From: Pseudomonas lini | GTDB lineage: Bacteria; Pseudomonadota; Gammaproteobacteria; Pseudomonadales; Pseudomonadaceae | DNA: 64,000 nt | Direction: 5' to 3' | Assembly (NCBI RefSeq): GCF_030812475.1 | Contig: NZ_JAUSSR010000001.1 | Location: 558,001 to 622,000, forward strand | Shown here: positions 20,157 to 27,835 of the stretch, in pieces | Layout: each line of letters starts with the position of its first letter | Position numbering within the stretch: position 1 is the first letter of the stretch | Program-made: the position numbers and the translations under genes | The notes under the pieces: model-generated | The model's database searches: none | Seen by the model: the letters and a program-made list of their open reading frames with translations, nothing else | What the model was told of the DNA's origin: nothing

Positions 20157-21857
20157 ATGGATGAGAAATACCGCAGGGCTGTGGATGCAGCCGCTATTTT
20201 TTCCGAGACCGATCTGAGCGGTCGGATCACTTACGTCAATGATCAGTTCTGCGCCATCTCCGGCTACAGCCGCGAGGAACTGTTGGGGCAGAATCATCGT
20301 CTGCTCAACTCGGGCCTGCACTCGGCTGAATTCTTCGCTGGCCTGTGGCGTACCATCGCGCTGGGCAGCGTCTGGAAAGGCGAGATTTGCAATCGGGCAA
20401 AGGACGGTAGCCTGTATTGGGTCGAAAGCACCATGGTGCCGGTACTCGATGACGCCACCGGAAGAGTTGATCGCTACCTGTCGATTCGTTTCGACATCAG
20501 TGAAAAGCGTCAACTGCTGCATTCCCTGCAATGGCGGGTGGGCCACGACGTGCTGACCGGACTGCCCAATCGCGCGTTCCTCTCGGATTTGCTGGATCAG
20601 GCCCTTGAGTTTTCCCGCCAGGAAAACATCCCGCTGGCGGTGTGCATGCTCGATCTCGACGGCTTCAAGGCGGTCAACGACGGCTACGGCCATGCCAGTG
20701 GCGATCTGTTGCTGGTGGAAGTGGCGAAGCGCCTGCGCAGTATCGTGCGCGGCGAAGACGTGGTGGCCAGGCTGGCGGGTGACGAGTTTGTGCTGGTGCT
20801 GCGTTACGTGCGTGATCTGCCGGAGATGCGCGCGGCACTGAACCGGGTGTTGGGCGCGATTTCGGCGCCGTACACGTTGCTTGGCAAAGAGCTCAATGTA
20901 TTTGCCAGCATCGGCGTCACCCTGTTCCCACACGACAGCGAAGACGCCGAAACCCTGCTGCGTCACGCCGATCAAGCGATGTACCTGGCCAAGCAGGGTG
21001 GGCGCAATCGTTTTCATCTGTACGACGTGCACCGGGATCGGGAAGTCAAGGTCACGCACCAGACTATCGAGCGAGTCCGTCAGGCGCTGCTGGCGGGAGA
21101 GTTGCGTTTGCACTTCCAGCCTCGGGTGAGCATGCGTCGCGGCGAGGTCGTCGGTTTCCAGGCTGTGTTGCGCTGGGAACACCCCCAGGACGGCATGGTG
21201 CCTTCGCGGAATTTTCTGCCGTTGGTCGAGGAAACGGACCTGATCATCGATATTGGTGAATGGGTCATCGACCAAGTACTTTCGCAGTTGCACCGCTGGC
21301 AGCAGGCGGGGCAGGTCTGGCCAGTGAGCATCAATATCGCGGCGCGTCATTTTCAGCGCACGGATTTCGTCGACCGGCTCGGTGAGATGCTCGCCCGGCA
21401 TGCCCAGGTTGCACCGCAGATGCTTGATCTGGAAATTGTCGAGTCGGTGGCGGTCGAGAATATTCAACATGTCAGTGCCTGTCTGCAGGCTTGCCAGGTG
21501 TTGGGCGTGAGGTTTTCACTGGGGGATTTCGGTACCGGCTATTCGTCGCTGAGTTACCTCAAGCGATTGCGAACCCAGACCATCAAGATCGATAAGTCCT
21601 TTGTCCGCGACATTCTTCATGATCGGGATGACCTGGCATTGACCACGGCAATCATTGGCCTGGCCCGCGCGTTCGGGCGGCAGGTGGTCGCCGAGGGGCT
21701 GGACAGTATCGAACAGGGTGAATTGCTGATGCGGCTGGGTTGCGATGTTGCACAAGGCCATTGCATCGCACGGCCGATGCCGCCGGCAGAGGTGTCGGCC
21801 TGGGTGCAAGGGTATGTTGCGCCGCTGCAATGGCGGGTACAGCAGCAGACAGCCTGA
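20157..21857 (+). CDS. PAS-GGDEF-EAL protein with degenerate EAL site
   Basis: This 566-residue soluble c-di-GMP signalling protein has an N-terminal PAS (about 5-125, ITYVNDQFCAISGYSREELLGQNHR), a GGDEF domain (about 135-295) and an EAL domain (about 310-560). The diguanylate cyclase motif reads AGDEF (207-211), a variant that is often active. The EAL domain lost key residues: EAL is QAV (Gln335), and the DDFGTG motif is GDFGTG (Gly456), while KIDKSF, AEG and AQG motifs remain. Phosphodiesterase activity is therefore unlikely. It may be a cyclase or a c-di-GMP receptor. No membrane segment is seen. Confidence 0.88.
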   Translation: MDEKYRRAVDAAAIFSETDLSGRITYVNDQFCAISGYSREELLGQNHRLLNSGLHSAEFFAGLWRTIALGSVWKGEICNRAKDGSLYWVESTMVPVLDDATGRVDRYLSIRFDISEKRQLLHSLQWRVGHDVLTGLPNRAFLSDLLDQALEFSRQENIPLAVCMLDLDGFKAVNDGYGHASGDLLLVEVAKRLRSIVRGEDVVARLAGDEFVLVLRYVRDLPEMRAALNRVLGAISAPYTLLGKELNVFASIGVTLFPHDSEDAETLLRHADQAMYLAKQGGRNRFHLYDVHRDREVKVTHQTIERVRQALLAGELRLHFQPRVSMRRGEVVGFQAVLRWEHPQDGMVPSRNFLPLVEETDLIIDIGEWVIDQVLSQLHRWQQAGQVWPVSINIAARHFQRTDFVDRLGEMLARHAQVAPQMLDLEIVESVAVENIQHVSACLQACQVLGVRFSLGDFGTGYSSLSYLKRLRTQTIKIDKSFVRDILHDRDDLALTTAIIGLARAFGRQVVAEGLDSIEQGELLMRLGCDVAQGHCIARPMPPAEVSAWVQGYVAPLQWRVQQQTA

Positions 21858-21861
21858 ACCT

Positions 21862-21966
21862 CTTGGGCATCACGAAGCGCAGCGGCGCTTCGGCTGCCGC
21901 CGCACTCAAGCTCATCAACAGCAGAGCCCCCAAGGCGAGCCGTATAAACGCTCCGTTCCTGAACAA
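21862..21966 (-). pseudogene. Relic signal peptide of a periplasmic solute-binding protein
   Basis: On the minus strand, a possible TTG start at 21966 with CAGGGA upstream opens a clean signal peptide (FRNGAFIRLALGALLLMSL, then AAAAEAP) followed by LRFVM, which resembles the start of mature extracellular solute-binding proteins. After about 30 codons the similarity stops and the frame runs into the 3' end of the EAL gene. I read it as the 5' end of a gene whose body was deleted, leaving the remnant between the EAL gene and dnaX. Moderate to low confidence. Confidence 0.4.
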
Positions 21967-22088
21967 TCCCTGGCAGATAAAACCCGCCAAAGTGCAACTT
22001 AGCCAGATTAGACGAGCGCACCGGATGCAATTTTGGCCTTGCTCCGCTAGCATTAGCCGCTTCTGTTCCTTCGTTGCGACGGTTTTCG

Positions 22089-24218
22089 ATGAGTTATCAG
22101 GTTCTTGCACGTAAATGGCGTCCGCGCTCGTTCGGCGAAATGGTCGGCCAGACCCATGTGCTCAAGGCTCTGATCAATGCCTTGGACAGCCAGCGGCTGC
22201 ACCATGCCTATCTGTTCACCGGCACCCGCGGCGTGGGCAAGACCACCATTGCGCGGATCATCGCCAAATGCCTGAACTGTGAAACAGGTATTACTTCGAC
22301 GCCTTGCGGCGAATGCTCGGTGTGCCGTGAGATCGATGAAGGCCGTTTCGTCGACCTGATCGAGATCGACGCCGCGAGCCGGACCAAGGTCGAGGACACC
22401 CGCGAGCTGCTCGACAACGTGCAGTACGCCCCGAGCCGCGGGCGCTTCAAGGTCTACCTGATCGACGAAGTGCACATGTTGTCCAGCCATTCCTTCAATG
22501 CGCTGTTGAAAACCCTCGAAGAGCCGCCGCCCTACGTCAAGTTCATCCTGGCCACCACCGACCCGCAGAAACTTCCTGCAACGATTCTGTCGCGGTGCCT
22601 GCAGTTTTCCCTGAAAAACATGACACCGGAGCGTGTGGTCGAGCATTTGACCCATGTGCTGAGTGTCGAGAACGTGCCGTTCGAAGACGACGCGCTGTGG
22701 CTGCTGGGCCGCGCCGCGGATGGTTCGATGCGCGATGCCATGAGCCTGACCGACCAGGCGATCGCGTTCGGGGAGGGCAAGGTCATGGCCGCCGACGTGC
22801 GGGCGATGCTTGGCACGCTCGATCACGGTCAGGTCTACGACGTTTTGCATGCGCTGATCGAAGGCGACGCCAAGGCGTTGCTCGAAGGCGTGCGGCACCT
22901 GGCCGAACAAGGCCCGGACTGGAACGGCGTGCTCTCGGAAATGCTCAACGTGCTGCACCGTGTCGCCATCGCCCAGGCCTTGCCTGAAGGCGTCGACAAC
23001 GGTCACGGCGACCGTGATCGGGTGTTGGCACTGGCCCAGGCCCTGCCGGCCGAAGACGTACAGTTCTACTACCAGATGGGCCTGATCGGTCGCCGCGATT
23101 TGCCTCTGGCGCCGGATCCCCGGGGTGGATTCGAAATGGTCCTGCTGCGCATGCTCGCCTTCAGGCCCGCAGACACCGAGGACGCTCCGAGGCAGCCGCT
23201 AAAGACAGTGGGGATCAGCCAGGCCACAGTTGATTCCGCCCATTCAGTGGCTGCCACGCGAGTGGCCGCGCCGGTAGTGCCTGCGGCAGTTGCACCGGTC
23301 GTTTCGGCACCGGTTGCACCGGTGGTTGCGTCGGTAGCTACTCCTCCAGCTCCAGCTCCAGCTCCAGCTCCAGCTCCAGCTCCAATTCCGGTGCGAGAAG
23401 CGGTTGCACCGGTCGTCGTGCCCGAGCCGGTGATTGAGGCGGTAGCCGTCGAAGCTGTCGTCGATCTGCCGTGGAACGACCCCGTAGAGCCCGAAGTCGT
23501 GCAGCAGCCTGCGGTCGAACCGGTTCTGGATACCGCCGCAGAACAACCTGAATTGCCGCCGATGCCATTGCCGACGCCAGACAGCGCCGTGCCGGACGCC
23601 CCGGAGTGGGCCGCAGCGCCGATCCCGGAACCCTCCGTGAGCGAAGTCGATGCGGCGACGCCGGGCATGGACCTGGACGACGAGCCGCCGCTGGACGAGG
23701 ATTACATCGAGCCGGACATGGATTCGTCCTACAGCTACCTGGACGAACTGGCCAGCGAGCATGCCGCTGAGCCGGCTCCCGAGCCCGAACCCGAACCGGC
23801 CGCCATGCCGGCGACCGGTCTGGCCCTGCAATGGCTGGAACTGTTCCCGAAATTGCCGATCTCCGGCATGACCGGGAGCATCGCCGCCAACTGCACCTTG
23901 GTCGCCGTCGATGGCGACAATTGGCTGTTGCACCTGGACCCGGCCCACAGCGCCCTGTTCAATGCGACCCAGCAACGTCGCCTCAATGACGCACTGAACC
24001 AGCATCACGGGCGTACGCTGACCCTGACCATGGAGCTGATCAAGCCTGAGCAGGAAACCCCGGCCCAGGCCGCATCCCGTCGTCGTGCCAATCGTCAGCG
24101 CGAGGCCGAGGAGTCGATCCACGGTGACCCGTTCATCCAACAAATGATGCAGCAGTTCGGCGCGGTGGTCCGTAACGATACTATTGAACCTGTCGAAGCC
24201 CTGGTCAGTCAGGGCTAA
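22089..24218 (+). CDS. dnaX: DNA polymerase III tau (gamma) subunit
   Basis: This 709-residue clamp-loader ATPase organises the replisome. Seen: MSYQVLARKWRPRSFGEMVGQ, Walker A in GTRGVGKTT, the zinc cysteines CLNC...CGEC..C, Walker B VYLIDEVHML, and the LKTLEEPP sensor region. The middle (about 385-570) is low-complexity Pro/Ala/Glu-rich, including a hexanucleotide-encoded Pro-Ala run; the C-terminus (about 575-709) is the tau domain IV/V region. ATG 22089 (MSYQ) is preferred over an in-frame ATG at 22074. I see no clear A-rich slippery site of the E. coli type. ybaB follows, as usual. Confidence 0.96.
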   Translation: MSYQVLARKWRPRSFGEMVGQTHVLKALINALDSQRLHHAYLFTGTRGVGKTTIARIIAKCLNCETGITSTPCGECSVCREIDEGRFVDLIEIDAASRTKVEDTRELLDNVQYAPSRGRFKVYLIDEVHMLSSHSFNALLKTLEEPPPYVKFILATTDPQKLPATILSRCLQFSLKNMTPERVVEHLTHVLSVENVPFEDDALWLLGRAADGSMRDAMSLTDQAIAFGEGKVMAADVRAMLGTLDHGQVYDVLHALIEGDAKALLEGVRHLAEQGPDWNGVLSEMLNVLHRVAIAQALPEGVDNGHGDRDRVLALAQALPAEDVQFYYQMGLIGRRDLPLAPDPRGGFEMVLLRMLAFRPADTEDAPRQPLKTVGISQATVDSAHSVAATRVAAPVVPAAVAPVVSAPVAPVVASVATPPAPAPAPAPAPAPIPVREAVAPVVVPEPVIEAVAVEAVVDLPWNDPVEPEVVQQPAVEPVLDTAAEQPELPPMPLPTPDSAVPDAPEWAAAPIPEPSVSEVDAATPGMDLDDEPPLDEDYIEPDMDSSYSYLDELASEHAAEPAPEPEPEPAAMPATGLALQWLELFPKLPISGMTGSIAANCTLVAVDGDNWLLHLDPAHSALFNATQQRRLNDALNQHHGRTLTLTMELIKPEQETPAQAASRRRANRQREAEESIHGDPFIQQMMQQFGAVVRNDTIEPVEALVSQG
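23346..23384 (+). repeat. Hexanucleotide microsatellite within dnaX
   Basis: Six perfect CCAGCT units and a partial seventh encode a Pro-Ala run in the interdomain linker of DnaX. Because the unit is six bases, length changes keep the frame. Confidence 0.95.
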
Positions 24219-24284
24219 TAACTGAAGGCGTTCGGCCCCAACGGCCGGGCGCGATTTTTATCCAAGTACTTTGAGGTGATTACC

Positions 24285-24623
24285 ATGATGAAAGGTGACA
24301 TGGCCGGCCTGATGAAGCAGGCGCAGCAGATGCAGGACAAGATGGCCAAGATGCAGGAAGAACTGGCCAACGCTGAAGTCACAGGTAAAGCCGGCGGCGA
24401 CATGGTCACCGTGGTCATGACCGGTCGTCACGACGTCAAGCGCGTGACCATCGACCCAAGCCTGGTCGAAGGCCTGAGCGAAGACGACAAGGAAATGCTG
24501 GAAGCGGTCCTCGCCGCCGCCGTCAACGATGCCGTACGCAAGATCGAAGCCAACAGCCAGGACAAAATGTCCGGCATGACCGCGGGCATGCGACTGCCAC
24601 CGGGCATGAAACTGCCGTTCTGA
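24285..24623 (+). CDS. ybaB: YbaB/EbfC nucleoid-associated protein
   Basis: This 112-residue DNA-binding protein forms dimers ('tweezers') on the nucleoid. Seen: [27 protein letters not shown] coiled start, the [14 protein letters not shown] strand region, and the C-terminal [18 protein letters not shown] typical of the gammaproteobacterial family. GAGGTG six bases upstream fixes ATG 24285. It is downstream of dnaX in the conserved dnaX-ybaB(-recR) arrangement, but recR is not next here: a REP array and an unrelated minus-strand gene follow. Confidence 0.95.
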   Translation: MMKGDMAGLMKQAQQMQDKMAKMQEELANAEVTGKAGGDMVTVVMTGRHDVKRVTIDPSLVEGLSEDDKEMLEAVLAAAVNDAVRKIEANSQDKMSGMTAGMRLPPGMKLPF

Positions 24624-24650
24624 TCACCCGATGACGCGTTATCCTCGAAC

Positions 24651-24916
24651 AAACGCACCCCTGTAGGAGCCGGCTTGCCGGCGAAGGACGTCAACGATAA
24701 CGCGCTCCTCCTGAATAAACGCACCCCTGTAGGAGCCGGCTTGCCGGCGAAGGACGTCAACGATAACGCGCTCCTCCTGAATAAACGCACCCCTGTAGGA
24801 GCCGGCTTGCCGGCGAAGGACGTCAACGATAACTCGCTCCTCCTGAATAAACGCGCCCCCCTGTAGGAGCGAGCCTGCTCGCGATGGCCGTCAACGATAA
24901 CGCGTTCTTCCTGAGT
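24651..24916 (+). repeat. Tandem array of REP-containing 66-bp units
   Basis: Three near-identical 66-bp units (24651-24716, 24717-24782, 24783-24848) each carry one REP of the GTAGGAGCCGGCTTGCC subtype plus a linker containing GTCAACGATAACGCG. A fourth diverged unit (24849-24916) has the same linker but a GTAGGAGCGAGCCTGC core, and it is at the same time the left arm of the following REPIN. Confidence 0.95.
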
Positions 24917-24965
24917 AAACGCGTCGCCATTGAGACCATCGCGAGCAGGCTCGCTCCTACAGGGG
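24859..24965. repeat. REPIN
   Basis: Inverted REP pair with GAGCGAGCCTGCTCGCGATGG arms, overlapping the end of the tandem array. Confidence 0.9.
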
Positions 24966-25044
24966 GGCGGCGTTCATTCAGGTCTAACGCTTTACCGTTG
25001 CCATCGACGGAACGCCGCCCGGAGCAGGCTCGCACCTACAGGGA
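24965..25044. repeat. Nested hairpin and partial REP
   Basis: An 11-bp perfect inverted repeat (24965-24975 with 25010-25020, GGGCGGCGTTC arms) encloses a 34-base loop. It is followed by a partial REP (GGAGCAGGCTCGCACCTACAG). This may be the termination signal of the converging ybaB and aldehyde dehydrogenase genes or a decayed REPIN. Confidence 0.6.
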
Positions 25045-25049
25045 GCGGG

Positions 25050-26540
25050 TCACAGCTTGATCAACACCGACTTCAACTCGGTGTAATGCTCGATCGCCGC
25101 ATACCCCATTTCCCGCCCGACCCCCGACATCTTGTACCCGCCGAACGGCAGCGCCGGGTCCAGGGCGCTGTGGCAGTTGACCCACACCGAACCCGACTTG
25201 ATCCGCGGAATCATCCGGTGCACCGCCGCCAGATCGTTGGACCAGACGCTCGCCCCCAACCCATACGGGCTGTCATTGGCCATGCGCAACGCATCAGCCT
25301 CGTCATCGAACGGGATCGCCACCAGCACCGGGCCGAAGATTTCTTCCTGCACCAGCGAGTGCTTCTGATCGACATCGACGATCACCGTCGGCTTGACGAA
25401 GAACCCCGGCCCGAACTGCTCGCCGCCGCAAGCGATGGTCGCGCCACTTTCCCGACCCATTTCGATGTAACGGTACACCCGCTCCTGCTGGCGCGCCGAA
25501 ATCAACGGCCCCATCTCGACGCTCGGGTCCAGACCGTTGCCGAGCTTCATGGCGTTGGCAATGTCGGCGATGTCCGCCACCACATTGTCAAAATGCTTGC
25601 GCTGCACATACAGCCGGGACCCGGCACAGCACACCTGGCCCTGATTGAAGAAAATTGCGCTGGCAGCGCCCGCGGCGGCGGTCTTGAGGTCGGCATCGGC
25701 CATGACGATGGTGGGGGATTTGCCGCCCAGTTCCAGGGTGACCCGGGTCATGGAGTCCATCGCGATCTTGCCGATCTGCTTGCCCACGGCGGTGGAGCCG
25801 GTGAAGGTCAGCTTGTCCACCAACGGGTTGTGGGTCAGTGCCGAGCCTGCAGTGATGCCGGTGCCGGTAACGACGTTGAACACGCCCTCGGGATAACCGG
25901 CTTCCAGCACCAGTTCGGCTAGCTTGAGCGCGGTCAACGGTGTTTCGTCGGCGGGCTTGAGCACCATGGTGCAGCCGGTGGCCAGGGCCGGGCCGAGTTT
26001 CCAGCAGGCCAGCAGCAGCGGGAAGTTCCAGGCGACGATGGCCCCGACCACACCCACCGCTTCACGTCGAATGAAACTGTGGAACTGATCGTTGGGCATC
26101 AACGGCATCGACACTTCGACGCTGGAGCCTTCGATCTTGGTCGCCCAGCCGGCCATGTAGCGCAGGAAGTCGATGGACAGTTGCACGTCCATGACCTGGG
26201 CCACCGCAGCGCTCTTGCCATTGTTCAGGCATTCCAGTTGCGCCAGCAGTTCAGCGTCGCGCTCCATGAGGTCAGCCAGTTTCCACAGCAGGTTCTGCCG
26301 CTCCCGCGGCCGGGTGCGGGTCCAGGCCGAATCGTCGAACGCCTGGCGGGCGGCGAGCACGGCACGGTCGACATCCTCGGGTGTGGCCCGTGGCACCTCG
26401 CACAGTACTTCGCCGGTGGCCGGGTTGTGCAGGGGCATGGTCTGGCTGTCGGCGGCCTCGACCCAGTCACCACCGATGAGCATGCGCGGGGCGCGCTGGA
26501 TGAATGCCGAGGTGGCGGGAAGCAGATAGGGGAGGGACAT
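25050..26540 (-). CDS. Phenylacetaldehyde-type aldehyde dehydrogenase
   Basis: This 496-residue NAD(P)-dependent aldehyde dehydrogenase has the full motif set: IVAWNFPLLL, the FTGSTAVGK coenzyme loop, the general-base glutamate in LELGGKSP, the nucleophile cysteine in GQVCCAGSR and PFGGYKMSG. It resembles the PeaE/PadA phenylacetaldehyde dehydrogenases that accompany the quinohemoprotein amine dehydrogenase in pseudomonads, and that cluster is 1.3 kb away, so it probably oxidises the aldehyde made by amine oxidation. A near-perfect sigma-54 promoter precedes it. The precise aldehyde is inferred, and the peaE symbol is withheld for that reason. Confidence 0.85.
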   Translation of the reverse strand: MSLPYLLPATSAFIQRAPRMLIGGDWVEAADSQTMPLHNPATGEVLCEVPRATPEDVDRAVLAARQAFDDSAWTRTRPRERQNLLWKLADLMERDAELLAQLECLNNGKSAAVAQVMDVQLSIDFLRYMAGWATKIEGSSVEVSMPLMPNDQFHSFIRREAVGVVGAIVAWNFPLLLACWKLGPALATGCTMVLKPADETPLTALKLAELVLEAGYPEGVFNVVTGTGITAGSALTHNPLVDKLTFTGSTAVGKQIGKIAMDSMTRVTLELGGKSPTIVMADADLKTAAAGAASAIFFNQGQVCCAGSRLYVQRKHFDNVVADIADIANAMKLGNGLDPSVEMGPLISARQQERVYRYIEMGRESGATIACGGEQFGPGFFVKPTVIVDVDQKHSLVQEEIFGPVLVAIPFDDEADALRMANDSPYGLGASVWSNDLAAVHRMIPRIKSGSVWVNCHSALDPALPFGGYKMSGVGREMGYAAIEHYTELKSVLIKL

Positions 26541-26577
26541 GGCGGAGTCTCTTGTTGTTCGTGAGAACAGGGCTTTC

Positions 26578-26592
26578 GCAATGGCTGTGCCA
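26578..26592 (-). promoter_or_regulatory. Sigma-54 promoter of the aldehyde dehydrogenase gene
   Basis: On the minus strand the sequence is TGGCAC-AGCCA-TTGC, a perfect -24/-12 element with the required GG-to-GC spacing. It lies about 38 bases upstream of the start codon, so transcription should begin near 26566. Confidence 0.85.
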
Positions 26593-26667
26593 AGTGCCCG
26601 AAAGGGCCTGGCAGCCTTGATACTCAGGGGGGCAGGTCAAGGGCAGGCACTGGCGGCAACGGCAGAT

Positions 26668-26684
26668 TGTCGCAAATCGCGACA
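26668..26684. promoter_or_regulatory. Candidate enhancer-binding-protein site
   Basis: Perfect inverted repeat TGTCGC-AAATC-GCGACA, 75 bases upstream of the -24 element. This is the position expected for the UAS of a sigma-54 activator. A related half site lies at matching distance upstream of qhpA. Confidence 0.65.
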
Positions 26685-26813
26685 GCGGCTGAGACGACGA
26701 GCAACCTGTTACAACCTTGAGACCTGCACCATTGAGGAATAGAATTTTCTGGCTCGGTGGATGAAATGACCGACCGTTCATCCGGCACCACATCTGGCGC
26801 GAGGGAGGTAGTA

Positions 26814-27068
26814 ATGTTCCTTTCAACCCTGGAAATTCAAAGCATCATCGAACACAAGATGCTGCCCGCCGTCTGCACATGCGTCATGGAGGCGGACCAG
26901 TCCCTGACCATTCGTGTCTGCGACTGCATGACAGGCAAAGTAGATCTTGTGGCGGCCCATATCCCCCTGTGGACACTGGACAGTCCCCATGCCATCGCCT
27001 CGCTGGTGGCAGACATGCGGCAGGAAATCGAGGCTCACAAAAGCATTCAACCCACCTATAGCATCTGA
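26814..27068 (+). CDS. DUF1652 family small protein
   Basis: This 84-residue protein matches the pseudomonad DUF1652 family: MFLSTLEIQSIIEHKMLPAVC at the start, then a small alpha/beta body with LTIRVCDCMTG. GAGGGAGG just upstream supports ATG 26814. The function is unknown. It is divergent from the aldehyde dehydrogenase and shares its upstream region, but nothing in the protein ties it to amine metabolism. Confidence 0.75.
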   Translation: MFLSTLEIQSIIEHKMLPAVCTCVMEADQSLTIRVCDCMTGKVDLVAAHIPLWTLDSPHAIASLVADMRQEIEAHKSIQPTYSI

Positions 27069-27077
27069 AATTGGCGT

Positions 27078-27109
27078 CAGGCCGCACCGTCGGGATACGG
27101 TGCGGCCTG
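27078..27109. terminator. Strong hairpin between convergent small genes
   Basis: A perfect 13-bp stem (CAGGCCGCACCGT with ACGGTGCGGCCTG) has a 6-base loop. It lies between the convergent DUF1652 and glycine-zipper genes. There is no clear T-tract, so termination is likely but not certain. Confidence 0.6.
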
Positions 27110-27136
27110 CGCTGATCGATCAGGTGGAAAACCCGA

Positions 27137-27493
27137 TCAGGCGGAAAACCTCCGGTAGATCTCGTCGAATGTGTCGCCATCCACGGCAGCAAGCAGCTTC
27201 CTGTCATCCTTGAGCGTCGCCAGAAAAGTGACTTCGGTTTCCTTGCCGGCCAACATGAAACCGGCAATGGCCCCGATGGGACCGAGCAGCATGGCGCCGG
27301 CGACGCCGAAGCCGATGGCATCCTTGATGTTGTTGATTGAACCCTCATTGGCCACTTCTACGCTCTTGAATGAAGAGAGCGGCAGGGTAATGCCGGGCCA
27401 CGGGTGAAGCGACGTCCTGAGGGTGAAAACGCCGTCCATGTACTCTCCATCACCCTGCAGAAAGTCCCCCGCCAGGACAGTGATGCTGGCCAT
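27137..27493 (-). CDS. Hypothetical protein with glycine-zipper segment
   Basis: This 118-residue protein of unknown function has a beta-rich N-terminal half. A hydrophobic glycine-zipper segment follows (about residues 62-84, GFGVAGAMLLGPIGAIAGFML), then a small VTFLATLKDDRKLLAAVDGDTFDEI module that recurs in many bacterial zipper proteins. GGGGA precedes the ATG. No signal peptide is seen. It separates the aldehyde dehydrogenase side from qhpA. A membrane-associating role is inferred only. Confidence 0.65.
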   Translation of the reverse strand: MASITVLAGDFLQGDGEYMDGVFTLRTSLHPWPGITLPLSSFKSVEVANEGSINNIKDAIGFGVAGAMLLGPIGAIAGFMLAGKETEVTFLATLKDDRKLLAAVDGDTFDEIYRRFSA

Positions 27494-27613
27494 TTTGGAT
27501 CCCCTGTAGGCAATCGGTGAATAACCATTTCGCGCTCGGAGGGGAGTGCCGTCAATCCTTGGGCGATGAACTGTTCCGGCCGCGGCATCTATGCTGTCTC
27601 AGAGTGCAACACC

Positions 27614-27721
27614 TGTCGCGATATTAGACGCCGCCGATCCCCTCCAGATGCGACCGGCTGCCCTTGTCATCCCGTAACTGCTTGATAAAAAAGGGTATCG
27701 GCAAGCTGGCACGCTCCGTGT
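27614..27721 (+). promoter_or_regulatory. Candidate sigma-54 promoter and UAS of qhpA
   Basis: In the 342-base gap before qhpA, a TGTCGC-N5-TAGACG site (27614-27630) lies 76 bases upstream of TGGCAC-N5-GTGT (27707-27721). The -24 half is perfect and the -12 half is degenerate (GT for GC). The spacing copies that of the aldehyde dehydrogenase promoter (75 bases), which is the main support. The rest of the gap shows nothing recognisable. Confidence 0.45.
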
Positions 27722-27835
27722 ATTGCTCATCGCAGACGTTTCTCTTGCCTCCGTCAGCGGTTCGCCGCCGACGGCAGAAACCATAAAAACGATAAGCCAC
27801 AAAAATAAGAACGCACCGTGCGAGGTTCGACGTTG

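Noticed and set aside
23338..23568. Minus-strand Glu-Leu repeat frame opposite dnaX
   Set aside because: It is the complement of the CCAGCT microsatellite, not a coiled-coil gene.
22089..24218. Programmed frameshift site in dnaX for a gamma form
   Set aside because: I could not find an A-rich slippery heptamer with a following hairpin at the expected place, so I do not claim one.
24651..24965. CRISPR-like array downstream of ybaB
   Set aside because: Repeat units are 66 bp with no unique spacers, and each contains a REP core. No cas genes are present.
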